64,000 bases of DNA from contig UQVH01000003.1 of assembly GCA_900544535.1 (NCBI GenBank), forward strand, positions 1-64,000, read 5' to 3'. Both the position numbers and the translations under genes were made by a program. Shown piece by piece: positions 18,066 to 26,684 of the stretch (within the stretch, counting starts at the first letter, position 1; each line of letters begins with the position of its first letter). This stretch comes from an uncultured Bacteroidales bacterium (lineage in GTDB: Bacteria > Bacteroidota > Bacteroidia > Bacteroidales > Muribaculaceae). The notes below the pieces were generated by a model. It saw nothing but the letters and a program-made list of their open reading frames with translations. It did not search any database and was not told the origin of the DNA.

Positions 18066-19130
18066 TCAATGTATGCCACGTCTGTTCAATTCCGTCTGAT
18101 AACGCCGGGCGTTGGCCATGTGTGTGGAGTAGTCGGATGCAAAGTTGTGATAACCGGAGAAATCTTCTTTGGCACACATGTAGATATAGTTGTGTTGCGG
18201 TGCGTTGAGTACTGCGTCTATTGTTGAGCCGGCGGGAATTCTGATAGGTCCCGGCGGCAGTCCGTTTACCTTATAAGTATTGTAGGGCGATTCGATAGCA
18301 AGATGCTTCCCTGTGATGCGCCGCAGGCTGAAGTCGCCGCTTGCGAATTTCACAGTCGGGTCGGCCTGAAGTTTGATTCCCTTTTTGAGACGGTTGAGGT
18401 AGAGTCGGGCGACTTTGGGTTTCTCGTCAGCTTTTGCCGTCTCTTCCTCTACGATGGATGCCACGGTAGCAACTTGTGCCGGAGTCAGATTCAGCTCTTT
18501 GGCTTTGGTCCTGCGCTCCTTGTTCCAGAACCGGTTGCGGTAATCGAGCAGACGTCTCACGACATTGGCAGGTGCAGCGCTCCAATAAAATTCATAGCTG
18601 TCCGGAATGAAGGCCGCGGGAAAGGTCTGACGCGAGAAACCGCTGTCGGGGAGCACCTCTTCGCAGGCTCTCAGAAATTCATCAGGTGTGCACTGAAGTT
18701 GTGAGGCTATGCGCTCCGAGAGCTGTTTCATCGTTCGGGTACCGTTGAAACGCACTTCGACGGGGGTCTGATGCCCGCGGGCTATCCGTTTACTTATATT
18801 AAGCGCACTTTGGCCCCCGCTTACTTTGTAGGCCCCCTGTGAGACTTCCGAATTACCGCCAAGCAGCTTCCAGATGACATAGACCCGGTTTCCCATCGAG
18901 GAACCCAGGGAATTTTTCATTGAATCCCTGACTGCGGCTGTTGAGATTCCTTTGGGGATGTAGATCCATTCGCTCTTACCGTCTTTCCCGGAGTAGGGGA
19001 TGAAGACAAAGCCGATGACCGTACAGATCGCAACGAAAGCTGCGATTGCGGCAATCAGTAGTCCGAGACTATGCTGCCGTACCCATGACTGTTTTTTCTT
19101 TTTCTTCTTTTTAGTAGTTGAAGTAGCCAA
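18066..19130 (-). CDS. mltG: Endolytic murein transglycosylase MltG
   Basis: 354 residues. Cleaves nascent glycan strands in the periplasm and so limits their length. A Lys-rich N-terminus precedes one membrane helix (about 22-45). The YceG domain follows, with the catalytic Glu in VASIVEEETAKADEKP and the conserved LQADPTVKFA and YNTYKVNGLPPGPI segments. Length fits the family. The next gene on this strand (MerR type) ends 57 bp upstream. Confidence 0.94.
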   Translation of the reverse strand: MATSTTKKKKKKKQSWVRQHSLGLLIAAIAAFVAICTVIGFVFIPYSGKDGKSEWIYIPKGISTAAVRDSMKNSLGSSMGNRVYVIWKLLGGNSEVSQGAYKVSGGQSALNISKRIARGHQTPVEVRFNGTRTMKQLSERIASQLQCTPDEFLRACEEVLPDSGFSRQTFPAAFIPDSYEFYWSAAPANVVRRLLDYRNRFWNKERRTKAKELNLTPAQVATVASIVEEETAKADEKPKVARLYLNRLKKGIKLQADPTVKFASGDFSLRRITGKHLAIESPYNTYKVNGLPPGPIRIPAGSTIDAVLNAPQHNYIYMCAKEDFSGYHNFASDYSTHMANARRYQTELNRRGIH

Positions 19131-19187
19131 AGCAAGTTGCGTTTAGCGTTATGGATATGTTATTTCGGATTTCAGAACTGATTTCGG

Positions 19188-19523
19188 TCAGCGCAGGCGG
19201 TGAAGTGAGTCGAGCATCTCTTGCAGGCGGTCGCGCACAGATTTGAGCCGTTGCACGGTCTCGAATTTCTTGGTAATTCCGTCGCGGTTGCGTTTCATCT
19301 CCTCCTGGGCGGCTTCGAGTTTCATCCCCTTGTCTTTGACAAGATAGCTGACCATGCGGATGGTCTCAATATCGCGTGGGGTATAGAATCGTGTCCCACG
19401 GTCGTTGCGTTGTGGCTTGATCGCCGGAAAAGCGCTCTCCCAAAAGCGGAGGGTCGACATCGGCAGCCCTACCATTTCGGCCACCTCGCTTATCTTATAG
19501 TATTTTTTACTCGTGCTGTCCAT
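19188..19523 (-). CDS. MerR-like transcriptional regulator
   Basis: 111 residues from the ATG at 19523; a longer frame to 19592 exists but would start upstream of the predicted transcription start. The N-terminal winged helix reads YYKISEVAEMVGLPMSTLRF and continues with WE, a Phe/Pro-rich wing and RFYTPRDIETIRMV, the MerR DNA-binding layout. A C-terminal coiled coil gives the dimer interface; there is no effector domain. This compact form next to mltG is common in Bacteroidota, and its targets are unknown. Confidence 0.87.
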   Translation of the reverse strand: MDSTSKKYYKISEVAEMVGLPMSTLRFWESAFPAIKPQRNDRGTRFYTPRDIETIRMVSYLVKDKGMKLEAAQEEMKRNRDGITKKFETVQRLKSVRDRLQEMLDSLHRLR

Positions 19524-19547
19524 ACGCGGCTTAACTGAAATCAAAGG

Positions 19548-19578
19548 CAAATTTAGCGATAAAATCCGAATCCGCCAA
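19548..19578 (-). promoter_or_regulatory. Promoter of the MerR-like gene
   Basis: On the minus strand TTG (19578-19576), 20-bp spacer and TAAATTTG (19555-19548). It puts the transcription start near 19541 and so fixes the ATG at 19523. Confidence 0.65.
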
Positions 19579-19698
19579 TCGAAAGGCATCAAATGGTTTG
19601 CCGCAAAATATTATGGTGGGTCACCCGGTGGCGGACTACGGCTGATAATAATTAGTTAAAAAATATAAACAAATGAGCTGTAATCGCGGAAAATTCAG

Positions 19699-19706
19699 TA
19701 ACTTTG
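19699..19706 (+). promoter_or_regulatory. -7 box of the L25 promoter
   Basis: TAACTTTG exactly matches TAnnTTTG. The leader to the ATG at 19803 would be about 90 nt. No TTTG at -33 is visible. Confidence 0.5.
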
Positions 19707-19802
19707 CAGTCGCTTTTTAGCATCCCCCGTGTGATGGGAAATTAAGGAGCATTTGAATTACAACTTAATTTTGAGTAACACAACTAAACAAATCAATCAG
19801 AA

Positions 19803-20450
19803 ATGAAGACATTTCAACTGACAGCCGAACCCCGTACCGACCTCGGCAAGAAAGCTACCAAAGCTCTTCGCAAAGAAAACAAGATTCCCGTTGTCCTCAA
19901 TGGCGGTGAAGTAGTTAACCTTCCCTATGAGAAGGCTCTCAAACCCGGCGAAAAGCTCGTGGAAATCGGCAACGGCAAAGGCCTTGTGACAACTGACCTC
20001 GTAGTGACTCAGGACGCAGTCCGCAAGCTCGTCTACACTCCCGATATTTATGCTATCGAACTCAATGTCAATGGCGAAACCCGCATGGCTGTTCTCAAGG
20101 ACATTCAGTTCCACCCCGTTAAGGACAATATTCTCCACATCGATCTTCTCGAAGTGACCGACAAGAAGCCCGTCACTATCGAAGTTCCCGTTCAGCTTGA
20201 AGGCCACGCCGAAGGTGTCAAGGCCGGTGGTAAGCTCAACCTCTCGATGAAGAAAATCCGCGTGAAAGCTGTTTATACTGAAATCCCCGAACGTGTTGTC
20301 ATCAATGTTGACCACCTCGGTCTCGGCAAGACTCTCCAGATCGGCGACCTCCACTTCGATGGTCTCGAACTGATGAATGCCAAGAATGCTGTTGTCTGCG
20401 CCGTTCAGCTCACTCGTGCTGCCCGTGGTGCTCAGGCCAACGCACAGTAA
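19803..20450 (+). CDS. rplY: 50S ribosomal protein L25 (Ctc form)
   Basis: 215 residues. Binds 5S rRNA in the large subunit. The N-terminal L25 domain (about 1-90: FQLTAEPRTDLGKKATKALR, then KIPVVLNGG) is followed by the TL5-type C-terminal beta domain (VTIEVPVQLEGHAEGVKAGG), so this is the long general-stress (Ctc) type. Codon use is strongly biased, as expected for a highly expressed gene. Confidence 0.95.
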   Translation: MKTFQLTAEPRTDLGKKATKALRKENKIPVVLNGGEVVNLPYEKALKPGEKLVEIGNGKGLVTTDLVVTQDAVRKLVYTPDIYAIELNVNGETRMAVLKDIQFHPVKDNILHIDLLEVTDKKPVTIEVPVQLEGHAEGVKAGGKLNLSMKKIRVKAVYTEIPERVVINVDHLGLGKTLQIGDLHFDGLELMNAKNAVVCAVQLTRAARGAQANAQ

Positions 20451-20488
20451 TTTCAGCATTGGCGCATCTCGCGCGTAAACCGTTTTAT

Positions 20489-20534
20489 AGCAACAGATTT
20501 TCTCGTCCGTTTCGAGCCGGGAAAATCTGTTGCT
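20489..20534 (+). terminator. Long hairpin between rplY and pth
   Basis: AGCAACAGATTTTC (20489-20502) pairs perfectly over 14 bp with GAAAATCTGTTGCT (20521-20534), with TCG/CGA inside the loop. Only CGTTTAC follows, so the T-run is weak. It may end most rplY transcripts or act as a processing or stability element. Confidence 0.55.
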
Positions 20535-20588
20535 CGTTTACATCCATCAGATCAAATAGTCTGAGTATAGCCTAATAATCATCTGAAA

Positions 20589-21152
20589 ATGAAATATTTG
20601 ATTGTCGGACTCGGAAACATAGGTCCGGAATATGCCAATACGCGCCACAACGCGGGATTCAGAATTGCTGACGCTCTCGCCGCGAGCGGTGACGCGAAAT
20701 TTTCGACCGAACGTTACGGCGATGTTGCCCGTATGCGTGTGAAAAACGCACAGTTGGTCATTCTGAAACCGTCTACTTACATGAATCTGTCCGGAAATGC
20801 CGTGCGCTACTGGAAAGAGAAAGAAGGGATTGAGATTGAAAATATTCTCGTTCTTGTCGATGACTGCGCGTTGCCTTTCGGTGCGATCCGTATGAAAGGT
20901 TCCGGTAGTGATGCAGGACATAATGGACTGAAAAACATAGCGCAGATGCTCGGCACACAGGCTTATCCGCGCTTGAGATTCGGCATCGGCAATGATTTTC
21001 CCCGCGGAATGCAGATCGAATATGTGCTCGGCGCTTTTACTCCGGCCGAGGAAGAGGCTATGCCCGAACGCATAGACATGGCCGTCGATGCGGTAAAGAC
21101 GTTCTGTCTGATGGGGATAGAGCGCGCTATGAATATGTATAATAAAAAATAG
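20589..21152 (+). CDS. pth: Peptidyl-tRNA hydrolase
   Basis: 187 residues. Releases peptides from prematurely dropped peptidyl-tRNA. The signature GLGNIGPEYANTRHNAGF carries the catalytic His near residue 20 (the usual NPG is NIG here). KPSTYMNLSG, VDDCALPFG (usual DDLDLPFG) and GSGSDAGHNGLKNI follow. Length is typical. It starts 138 bp after rplY, with no clear promoter of its own, and the S4 gene follows by 36 bp. Confidence 0.95.
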   Translation: MKYLIVGLGNIGPEYANTRHNAGFRIADALAASGDAKFSTERYGDVARMRVKNAQLVILKPSTYMNLSGNAVRYWKEKEGIEIENILVLVDDCALPFGAIRMKGSGSDAGHNGLKNIAQMLGTQAYPRLRFGIGNDFPRGMQIEYVLGAFTPAEEEAMPERIDMAVDAVKTFCLMGIERAMNMYNKK

Positions 21153-21188
21153 CCGGTCAGGTTTTCAAATATAAAAACACTGCTGAAA

Positions 21189-21620
21189 ATGAATGAGGTT
21201 AGAATTGACAAATGGCTTTGGGCCATGCGAATATTCAAGACGCGGACGATAGCGACCGAGGCATGTAAGAAGGGGCGTGTCTATGTCGGTGACGCTCTTG
21301 CCAAGCCGTCGCGGACGATCAAAGTGGGAGATATTGTCAAGGTCCGCAAACCGCCGGTGACTTATTCTTTCCGTGTGCTTGCTCTGACTCAGAATCGTCT
21401 TGGAGCAAAATTAGTGCCGGAATATATGGAAAACATCACTCCGAAGAGCGAACTCGATCTGCTTGAAATTGTGAAGATCTCCGGCTTTATCGACCGCCGT
21501 AAAGGACTTGGCCGCCCCACCAAGCGCGAGGGCCGCGAGCTGGCCGAGTTTACGGAATCAATGTCAGACGGCTGGGACATCGACTTCCTTGACGATTTTG
21601 ACGAAGAAGAGGATGTCTAA
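21189..21620 (+). CDS. S4 domain RNA-binding protein (Hsp15/HslR-like)
   Basis: 143 residues. Residues 1-60 form an S4 domain (VRIDKWLWAMRIFKTRTIAT, then GRVYVGD), the layout of heat shock protein 15, which binds stalled 50S subunits carrying nascent chain tRNA. The C-terminal third is charged and very acidic at the end. It lies 36 bp after pth, and its stop overlaps the ATG of the next gene by 8 nt. The pairing with pth fits a ribosome rescue theme, by inference. Confidence 0.86.
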   Translation: MNEVRIDKWLWAMRIFKTRTIATEACKKGRVYVGDALAKPSRTIKVGDIVKVRKPPVTYSFRVLALTQNRLGAKLVPEYMENITPKSELDLLEIVKISGFIDRRKGLGRPTKREGRELAEFTESMSDGWDIDFLDDFDEEEDV

Positions 21621-23487
21621 AATAATCAGCTCTATGATGACCTTTATCTTTAAACTTTGGAAAGCCTTTTTGTGCCCCTTGCGCTTAAACTGGATTTTCT
21701 TTATAGCCTTCGGACTTCTTATCGCAGGCAATGCCACTCTGGTGCCGGTCAGATTTCCTCATGGAGGATGGTATTACTACTGGGGACCTGCATTGGAAGG
21801 GCTTGCGCGGTCTATGGTGTTGTCCTATCTCGTCACTGCTGTCGTGAACTTCTGCGGAAGTCCGCGGTGGCTGAAAATGCTGCTTTGCCTGATTGCGGCA
21901 TTAGTGTTTACGGTAACGACATATATGATTCTGGAGTTAGGGCGCACCTTTTCTCCTGACGTCATATTGCTTTTGGTGGAAACAACTTCAACTGAATCCG
22001 GTGAATTTCTCCGACAGTATCTTGGCACTCCTCACACACTTTGGTATCTGCTTATGTTTATTGCCATTATGGCATTTATTGTTTTTGCAGAACGTCGGCA
22101 ATCACTCTTATCCGAGAAATTGAAGGCAAAAACATGGCGGAAATATACGTGTGTCGGTCTCTTTGTTTTTGTTATGGCGGCCGGGGTTTATAAAATTGCC
22201 GAGACCGTAGTATTGGTGCGCGCTTCGATGAAAAGAGATGTCGACCGGGCCAATCTGATGGGTATATTGAATTTGGGCCTGCGTGATTGGGCTGTATGTG
22301 GTCAATATAGCGACACTATGACCAATCTGTGTCTGTCGGCAGTGTTTCTCAGGGAACTTGGCGAATCGACACGAAGATGGGAAGAGTTGCAGAAGGAGAT
22401 CGTGGCTACTTACAAGCCTGAGGTGCGACCTGACAGTCTGTCTGTCGTGTTTGTGCTTGGTGAGTCACATTCAAAAATCCATAGTTCGCTATATGCTTAC
22501 CCTTTGCCAACCAATCTTCAGATGGAAAAAGAGAAAGAGCGTGGAAATCTGTTCCTGTTTCAGGATGTCGTGACGCCATACTGTTCGACTACTGAAGCGA
22601 TTAAAAATCTCTTGTCTCTTAATTCTGTCGGTGACGGTGAGTCGTGGCAGTATTCGGCCTGTTTCCCTCTTGTGTTCAAACTTTCGGGTTTTAACGTTCA
22701 GTTGTGGGACAACCAGAATGACTTGTTTAATGTGGGTAGAAAGGCAGGCTGGGATATTGATATTGCCAATTTTATGGCAGCTGATGTCATGAAAAAGAAG
22801 TGTTATGATTTCATCAGCCCGCATCCGTGCCGATATGACGGCGAGTTCATTGAGGGTTATCTGAAAGATTATTCAACTCGGTCGGCGTCAAATTTCAGCT
22901 TTATTCATCTTTATGGTCAACATATAATGGCTTCTTCACGCTTCCCTCAGACTCCCGAATGGCTTTATTTTAAGTCAGCCGATGTCGATAAGGCGCGGAA
23001 GAAAACTCCCGGCTTGACCGAGACCATGAAAGCGGATATTGCCTCCTATGATAATGCCACCCGATACAATGATCATCAGTTGGCACGCATCATTGATTTT
23101 TACCGCGATTCGGTGGCGGCTGTGCTTTACTGCCCTGACCACGGTGACGATATCTATGACAGCGGTCTTGTGATGGGGCGCAGGCATATAGAGACTACGA
23201 CCCCGGCTCTTGCAAAGGCTCTGTATGAAGTGCCGTTTTTTATTTGGTGCAGCGATAGCTATAAAGCCCGTTATCCTGAAATTGTGGAAAATATACAGAG
23301 CGCTGTGGATAAGCCGTTTATGACTGACAATATTGCCCACATTCTTTTCCATCTCGCCAATATGACGGGCAGCAACTATTATATGGCCTCACGTGATGCA
23401 TTGTCAGACCAATACAGTTGCCCGCCAAGAATCATCAATCGTAAGGATGATTATGATGCTGTGATGGCCGGTGATGGCGTTAGATGA
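21613..23487 (+). CDS. Phosphoethanolamine transferase-like membrane sulfatase-fold protein
   Basis: 624 residues from the ATG at 21613 (a second ATG pair lies at 21634). About five N-terminal membrane helices (to residue 190) precede a periplasmic alkaline phosphatase/sulfatase-type domain. Metal and catalytic signatures are present: VLGESHSK, the candidate nucleophile Thr in CSTTEA, HLYGQH and CPDHGDD. The family (EptA/CptA/OpgE) adds phosphoethanolamine to lipid A, LPS core or glycans. The usual GESxxRxHxxLYGY reads GESHSKIHSSLYAY here. The substrate is not decided. It converges with lptB at 14 bp. Confidence 0.85.
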   Translation: MSKIISSMMTFIFKLWKAFLCPLRLNWIFFIAFGLLIAGNATLVPVRFPHGGWYYYWGPALEGLARSMVLSYLVTAVVNFCGSPRWLKMLLCLIAALVFTVTTYMILELGRTFSPDVILLLVETTSTESGEFLRQYLGTPHTLWYLLMFIAIMAFIVFAERRQSLLSEKLKAKTWRKYTCVGLFVFVMAAGVYKIAETVVLVRASMKRDVDRANLMGILNLGLRDWAVCGQYSDTMTNLCLSAVFLRELGESTRRWEELQKEIVATYKPEVRPDSLSVVFVLGESHSKIHSSLYAYPLPTNLQMEKEKERGNLFLFQDVVTPYCSTTEAIKNLLSLNSVGDGESWQYSACFPLVFKLSGFNVQLWDNQNDLFNVGRKAGWDIDIANFMAADVMKKKCYDFISPHPCRYDGEFIEGYLKDYSTRSASNFSFIHLYGQHIMASSRFPQTPEWLYFKSADVDKARKKTPGLTETMKADIASYDNATRYNDHQLARIIDFYRDSVAAVLYCPDHGDDIYDSGLVMGRRHIETTTPALAKALYEVPFFIWCSDSYKARYPEIVENIQSAVDKPFMTDNIAHILFHLANMTGSNYYMASRDALSDQYSCPPRIINRKDDYDAVMAGDGVR

Positions 23488-23501
23488 AAAGGAGGGTAAC
23501 T

Positions 23502-24299
23502 TTAGTCCGAGTCGAATTTTTTGCGGTAGAACATGAAGTCGCGGCCGAGGTATTTTTCGCGGACAGTGGGATTTTCGGCAAGCTCTTCGGATGTTCCCTG
23601 GAAAAGGATCTTGCCCTCAAAAAGAAGATAGGCGCGGTCGGTGATGCGCAGTGTTTCCTGAGCATTGTGGTCGGTGATCAGGATACCGATGTTTTTCTCC
23701 TTGAGGTGATAGACCACTGACTGTATGTCCTCCACTGCGATCGGATCGACACCGGCAAAGGGTTCGTCGAGCATGATGAATTTCGGATCGATTGCCAGGC
23801 AGCGGGCTATTTCGGTGCGTCGGCGTTCGCCACCTGAAAGCTGATCGCCCAGATTGTGGCGCACCTTTTCAAGGCTGAATTCGGCAATGAGACTTTCAAG
23901 TTTGTCGCGCTGATATTCGGCAGATGTATTGGTCATCTGCAACACAGCTTTGATATTGTTTTCAACCGATAGTTTGCGGAAGACACTTGGCTCCTGCGCA
24001 AGATAGCCGATGCCGTTTTGAGCCCTCTTATAGACGGGATATTTGGTGATATTCAGGTCGTTGAGGAATATCTGGCCTTCGTTGGGGGTGATAAGTCCTA
24101 CGGTCATGTAGAACGTTGTCGTTTTTCCGGCTCCGTTTGGCCCTAACAGACCTACAATCTCGCCCTGTGTGACATTGATCGACACATGGTTTGCCACGGT
24201 ACGTTTACCGTATTTTTTGACCAGATTGTCAGTGCGGAGCACCATTTTATCAGGAGTGCCTGTGGGAATGGCAGGCTGGATATTCTGATTTTCTTCCAT
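23502..24299 (-). CDS. lptB: LPS export ABC transporter ATPase LptB
   Basis: 265 residues. Drives extraction of LPS from the inner membrane as part of LptB2FGC. Walker A GPNGAGKTT, Q-loop, ABC signature LSGGERRRTEIARCLA and Walker B FIMLDEPFAGVDP are all present; the last is characteristic of LptB. The N-terminus has an extra 25 or so residues compared with E. coli LptB. It follows udk by 35 bp in the same transcription unit. Confidence 0.94.
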   Translation of the reverse strand: MEENQNIQPAIPTGTPDKMVLRTDNLVKKYGKRTVANHVSINVTQGEIVGLLGPNGAGKTTTFYMTVGLITPNEGQIFLNDLNITKYPVYKRAQNGIGYLAQEPSVFRKLSVENNIKAVLQMTNTSAEYQRDKLESLIAEFSLEKVRHNLGDQLSGGERRRTEIARCLAIDPKFIMLDEPFAGVDPIAVEDIQSVVYHLKEKNIGILITDHNAQETLRITDRAYLLFEGKILFQGTSEELAENPTVREKYLGRDFMFYRKKFDSD

Positions 24300-24334
24300 T
24301 TCTTGCGGTTGGTGGAGTGGGGGAGAGGGTTGTG

Positions 24335-24955
24335 TTAGCGGTTGGCGCGTCTGAGACGCGATTCAATATAGTCTGTGAGCAGCTGGATGGCTACGACATT
24401 GCTGCCTCCCTGCGGAACAATGAGGTCGGCATGGCGTTTGGTAGGCTCGATATACATCTCGTGCATAGGTTTGAGCACACCCTGATAGCGGTCGAGAACC
24501 ATGGCGGGAGTTCGTCCGCGTTCCACGCAGTCGCGCGCTATGACTCGGATCAGACGCTCGTCGGCATCGGCATCGACAAACACTTTTACATCCATCATAG
24601 AGCGGAGCACCGGATCGGTCAGGACAAGAATACCTTCGATAATGACCACTTCGCGCGGCTCGACGCGGACAGTTTCTTCCTGACGTGTGCAGGTAAGATA
24701 GGAATAGGTCGGCATCTGGATTGTCTTTCCCTCTTTCAGCTGTTGCAGATGACTGACAAGCAGCGACCATTCGATAGAGGCGGGTTCGTCGAAATTGATC
24801 TTGCTGCGCTCCTCGACCGGAATGTGGCTTGAGTCCTTGTAATAGGAGTCCTGAGGCAATACCGCGACTTCGCCGGGTGGCAGACTGTTGATGATTTTGT
24901 TTACTACGGTGGTTTTGCCGGAGCCTGTGCCACCTGCTATACCTATTATTAACAT
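24335..24955 (-). CDS. udk: Uridine kinase
   Basis: 206 residues. Phosphorylates uridine and cytidine in pyrimidine salvage. P-loop GIAGGTGSGKTTVVNK at the N-terminus, DSYYKD, NFDEPASIEWSLL and VIIEGILVL are the family marks. Length is standard. It is first in a two-gene unit with lptB and has a well-matched promoter. Confidence 0.95.
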   Translation of the reverse strand: MLIIGIAGGTGSGKTTVVNKIINSLPPGEVAVLPQDSYYKDSSHIPVEERSKINFDEPASIEWSLLVSHLQQLKEGKTIQMPTYSYLTCTRQEETVRVEPREVVIIEGILVLTDPVLRSMMDVKVFVDADADERLIRVIARDCVERGRTPAMVLDRYQGVLKPMHEMYIEPTKRHADLIVPQGGSNVVAIQLLTDYIESRLRRANR

Positions 24956-25013
24956 ATCAGGGCTTATCGGGAAAAATGATACGGAGGAGAGTTCGCATTG
25001 ATTAAAATTATTG

Positions 25014-25045
25014 CAAAGTTAATCGGCTTGTGGCGATTATCCAAA
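25014..25045 (-). promoter_or_regulatory. Promoter of udk-lptB
   Basis: Minus strand TTTG (25045-25042), 20-bp spacer, TAACTTTG (25021-25014). Both elements are exact. Confidence 0.75.
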
Positions 25046-25129
25046 TTTATGTAAGCCGATTTTTGAGTTGGTTTTTGAATGAAAGATTCAGCCATGTGGC
25101 GGATGGCGGCTTGATTCCGGAAATTTGAT

Positions 25130-26335
25130 TTAAAATATTGAATTGATGATTTTGGTATTCGCGCGGTCGATGGCCGAGGAATTTATGGTTGAAAGATATA
25201 TGCGGGTTGTGCGTTCGGAATCATGTCCCATGCCTTCGCTGATTACGCTTATCGGTATTCCCTGCATTCTGGCAATGGAAGCCCAGCTATGGCGTGCCGA
25301 GTATAGGGTGATTCCCTTGTGGTAGCCGACGATATGGCCTATTTTTTTCAGGTTGGTGTTTATCCGGTATGAAATGTTGCGATATGCGTATGCAGGATTG
25401 GAGTGCGGATTTATCAATATAGGGAGCAGGTAGCATCCGGTATTGGGCGGATATTTGTCAATTATGCGTTGCATCTCGACAGTCCATTTCAATGTCAGTG
25501 GCTGTCGTGTCTTGTGGCGGCAATAGGTTAGATATCCGTTTTTCAGGTTGCTTTTGAGGAGAAAAGCCATGTCGATAAAGCTCATTCCCCGTGTAAGAAA
25601 GCTGAGCATAAACATATCACGCGCATAATCCAGAGCCGGGTTTGCCGTAAGATCCAGAGCTTGGATTTTTCTCATTATGGCAAGGGGTAAAGCCCGTTTC
25701 TCGGTTCTGTCCACCCCGGTATAGACATGCCGGAAAACATCGGTCGGTATAAAGGCCCCTTCATCGGCAGCCGCATTGCATACGGCCCGCAGTATCCTCA
25801 TGTAGAATGATGTTGTGTTCGGTTTCAGGCCTCTTGCCTGAAGAAAGGCCTCGTATCTGTCGATGAGATCTGTCGTAATCGAGTCAATGACAATGTCCTC
25901 GCCTTTACGGAACATCATGAAACTATTGAAAGTAGACCGATAGTTCTGCGCTGTCCGGAGTCTGTTTTTATCCTGAAGTAATCCGATGCGTCGTTCCATG
26001 AAACTTGTGAATGAAAATCTTGACATATAGTCGTGATATTCGGTTATAATTTCTGATGTATCATAATACATTTTATTGATCTCCATTCTGCCGATAAGTG
26101 TTTTTATGCGCCGTATATCGTGATGAAGGCATCGGTTTATCCGATCCAGTTCTTGCTGACGGGTTGAAGACGTCGGTGATGCTATGATGCCTTTGTGTTC
26201 GTCCCACTCGTTGGTCGCGACCGTATAAGGCGTCTGGATTTTGCGGGCCTGGCGGTTATGTATGATCTGTATATATAATTTCCCGAATCCGATTTTATTA
26301 TTCAGCATTCGGCATTTTGCTTTTACGGTAGCCAT
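25130..26335 (-). CDS. Tyrosine recombinase (Bacteroides-type integrase)
   Basis: 401 residues. Cuts and rejoins DNA at specific sites. The N-terminal arm-binding domain (about 1-90) and SAM-like core-binding domain (about 105-200) precede the catalytic domain. Box I Arg is probably in FLTRGMSFIDMAFL. Box II is YSARHSW (Tyr instead of His at the first position, usual in this clade), and the third box is GMGHDSERTTRIYL with the nucleophile Tyr near residue 380. All key residues are kept, so it looks active. It reads away from tRNA-Gln, 216 bp away, with no other mobile gene nearby. It may serve a DNA inversion or be a remnant of an integrated element. Confidence 0.88.
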   Translation of the reverse strand: MATVKAKCRMLNNKIGFGKLYIQIIHNRQARKIQTPYTVATNEWDEHKGIIASPTSSTRQQELDRINRCLHHDIRRIKTLIGRMEINKMYYDTSEIITEYHDYMSRFSFTSFMERRIGLLQDKNRLRTAQNYRSTFNSFMMFRKGEDIVIDSITTDLIDRYEAFLQARGLKPNTTSFYMRILRAVCNAAADEGAFIPTDVFRHVYTGVDRTEKRALPLAIMRKIQALDLTANPALDYARDMFMLSFLTRGMSFIDMAFLLKSNLKNGYLTYCRHKTRQPLTLKWTVEMQRIIDKYPPNTGCYLLPILINPHSNPAYAYRNISYRINTNLKKIGHIVGYHKGITLYSARHSWASIARMQGIPISVISEGMGHDSERTTRIYLSTINSSAIDRANTKIINSIF

Positions 26336-26457
26336 GGTTTAAAAACGTTTTTTTGCCTTAAGATACTTAGGATTATTGTCCGATCGGCATTCTAAGGGGT
26401 GGAAGAGTGAAAAAATCGGAGAAAAACAGCTTTGAATTGAAAAAATATCAGAAAATA

Positions 26458-26489
26458 TTTGCACAGTTCAAAATTAACCTCTACCTTTG
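26458..26489 (+). promoter_or_regulatory. Promoter of tRNA-Gln
   Basis: TTTG (26458-26461), 20-bp spacer, TACCTTTG (26482-26489). Transcript would start near 26496, leaving about 55 nt before the mature tRNA. Confidence 0.7.
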
Positions 26490-26551
26490 CACCGTCAAAA
26501 GGAAAAACAAGTAAGCGAACTTGAAAACGAAGCCTGATGACAGACATAAAT

Positions 26552-26622
26552 TGCCTTGTGGTGTAATGGTAGCACGTCGGATTCTGGTTCCGCCTGTGAG
26601 GGTTCGAATCCTTCCAAGGCAA
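26552..26622 (+). tRNA. tRNA-Gln (anticodon CTG)
   Basis: 71 nt. The acceptor stem TGCCTTG/CAAGGCA pairs fully (U1-A72 is typical of tRNA-Gln), the discriminator is A, the anticodon loop is TTCTGGT with CTG, and the T-arm has GGTTCGAATC. The outer anticodon stem pair is T/C, a mismatch. CCA is not encoded. Confidence 0.93.
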
Positions 26623-26629
26623 CATAAAG

Positions 26630-26662
26630 AAAGAGCTAAGTTTTAAAACTTGGCTCTTTTGT
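26630..26662 (+). terminator. Terminator of tRNA-Gln
   Basis: AAGAGC-T-AAGTTT pairs with AAACTT-G-GCTCTT and is followed by TTGTC. Because both sides are A- or T-rich it may also serve the convergent gene ending at 26685. Confidence 0.7.
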
Positions 26663-26684
26663 CATTTTCATTCCACATAGGATA

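Noticed and set aside
26392..26625. 77-codon frame antisense to tRNA-Gln
   Set aside because: It reads the complement of the tRNA and its promoter; a common false call.
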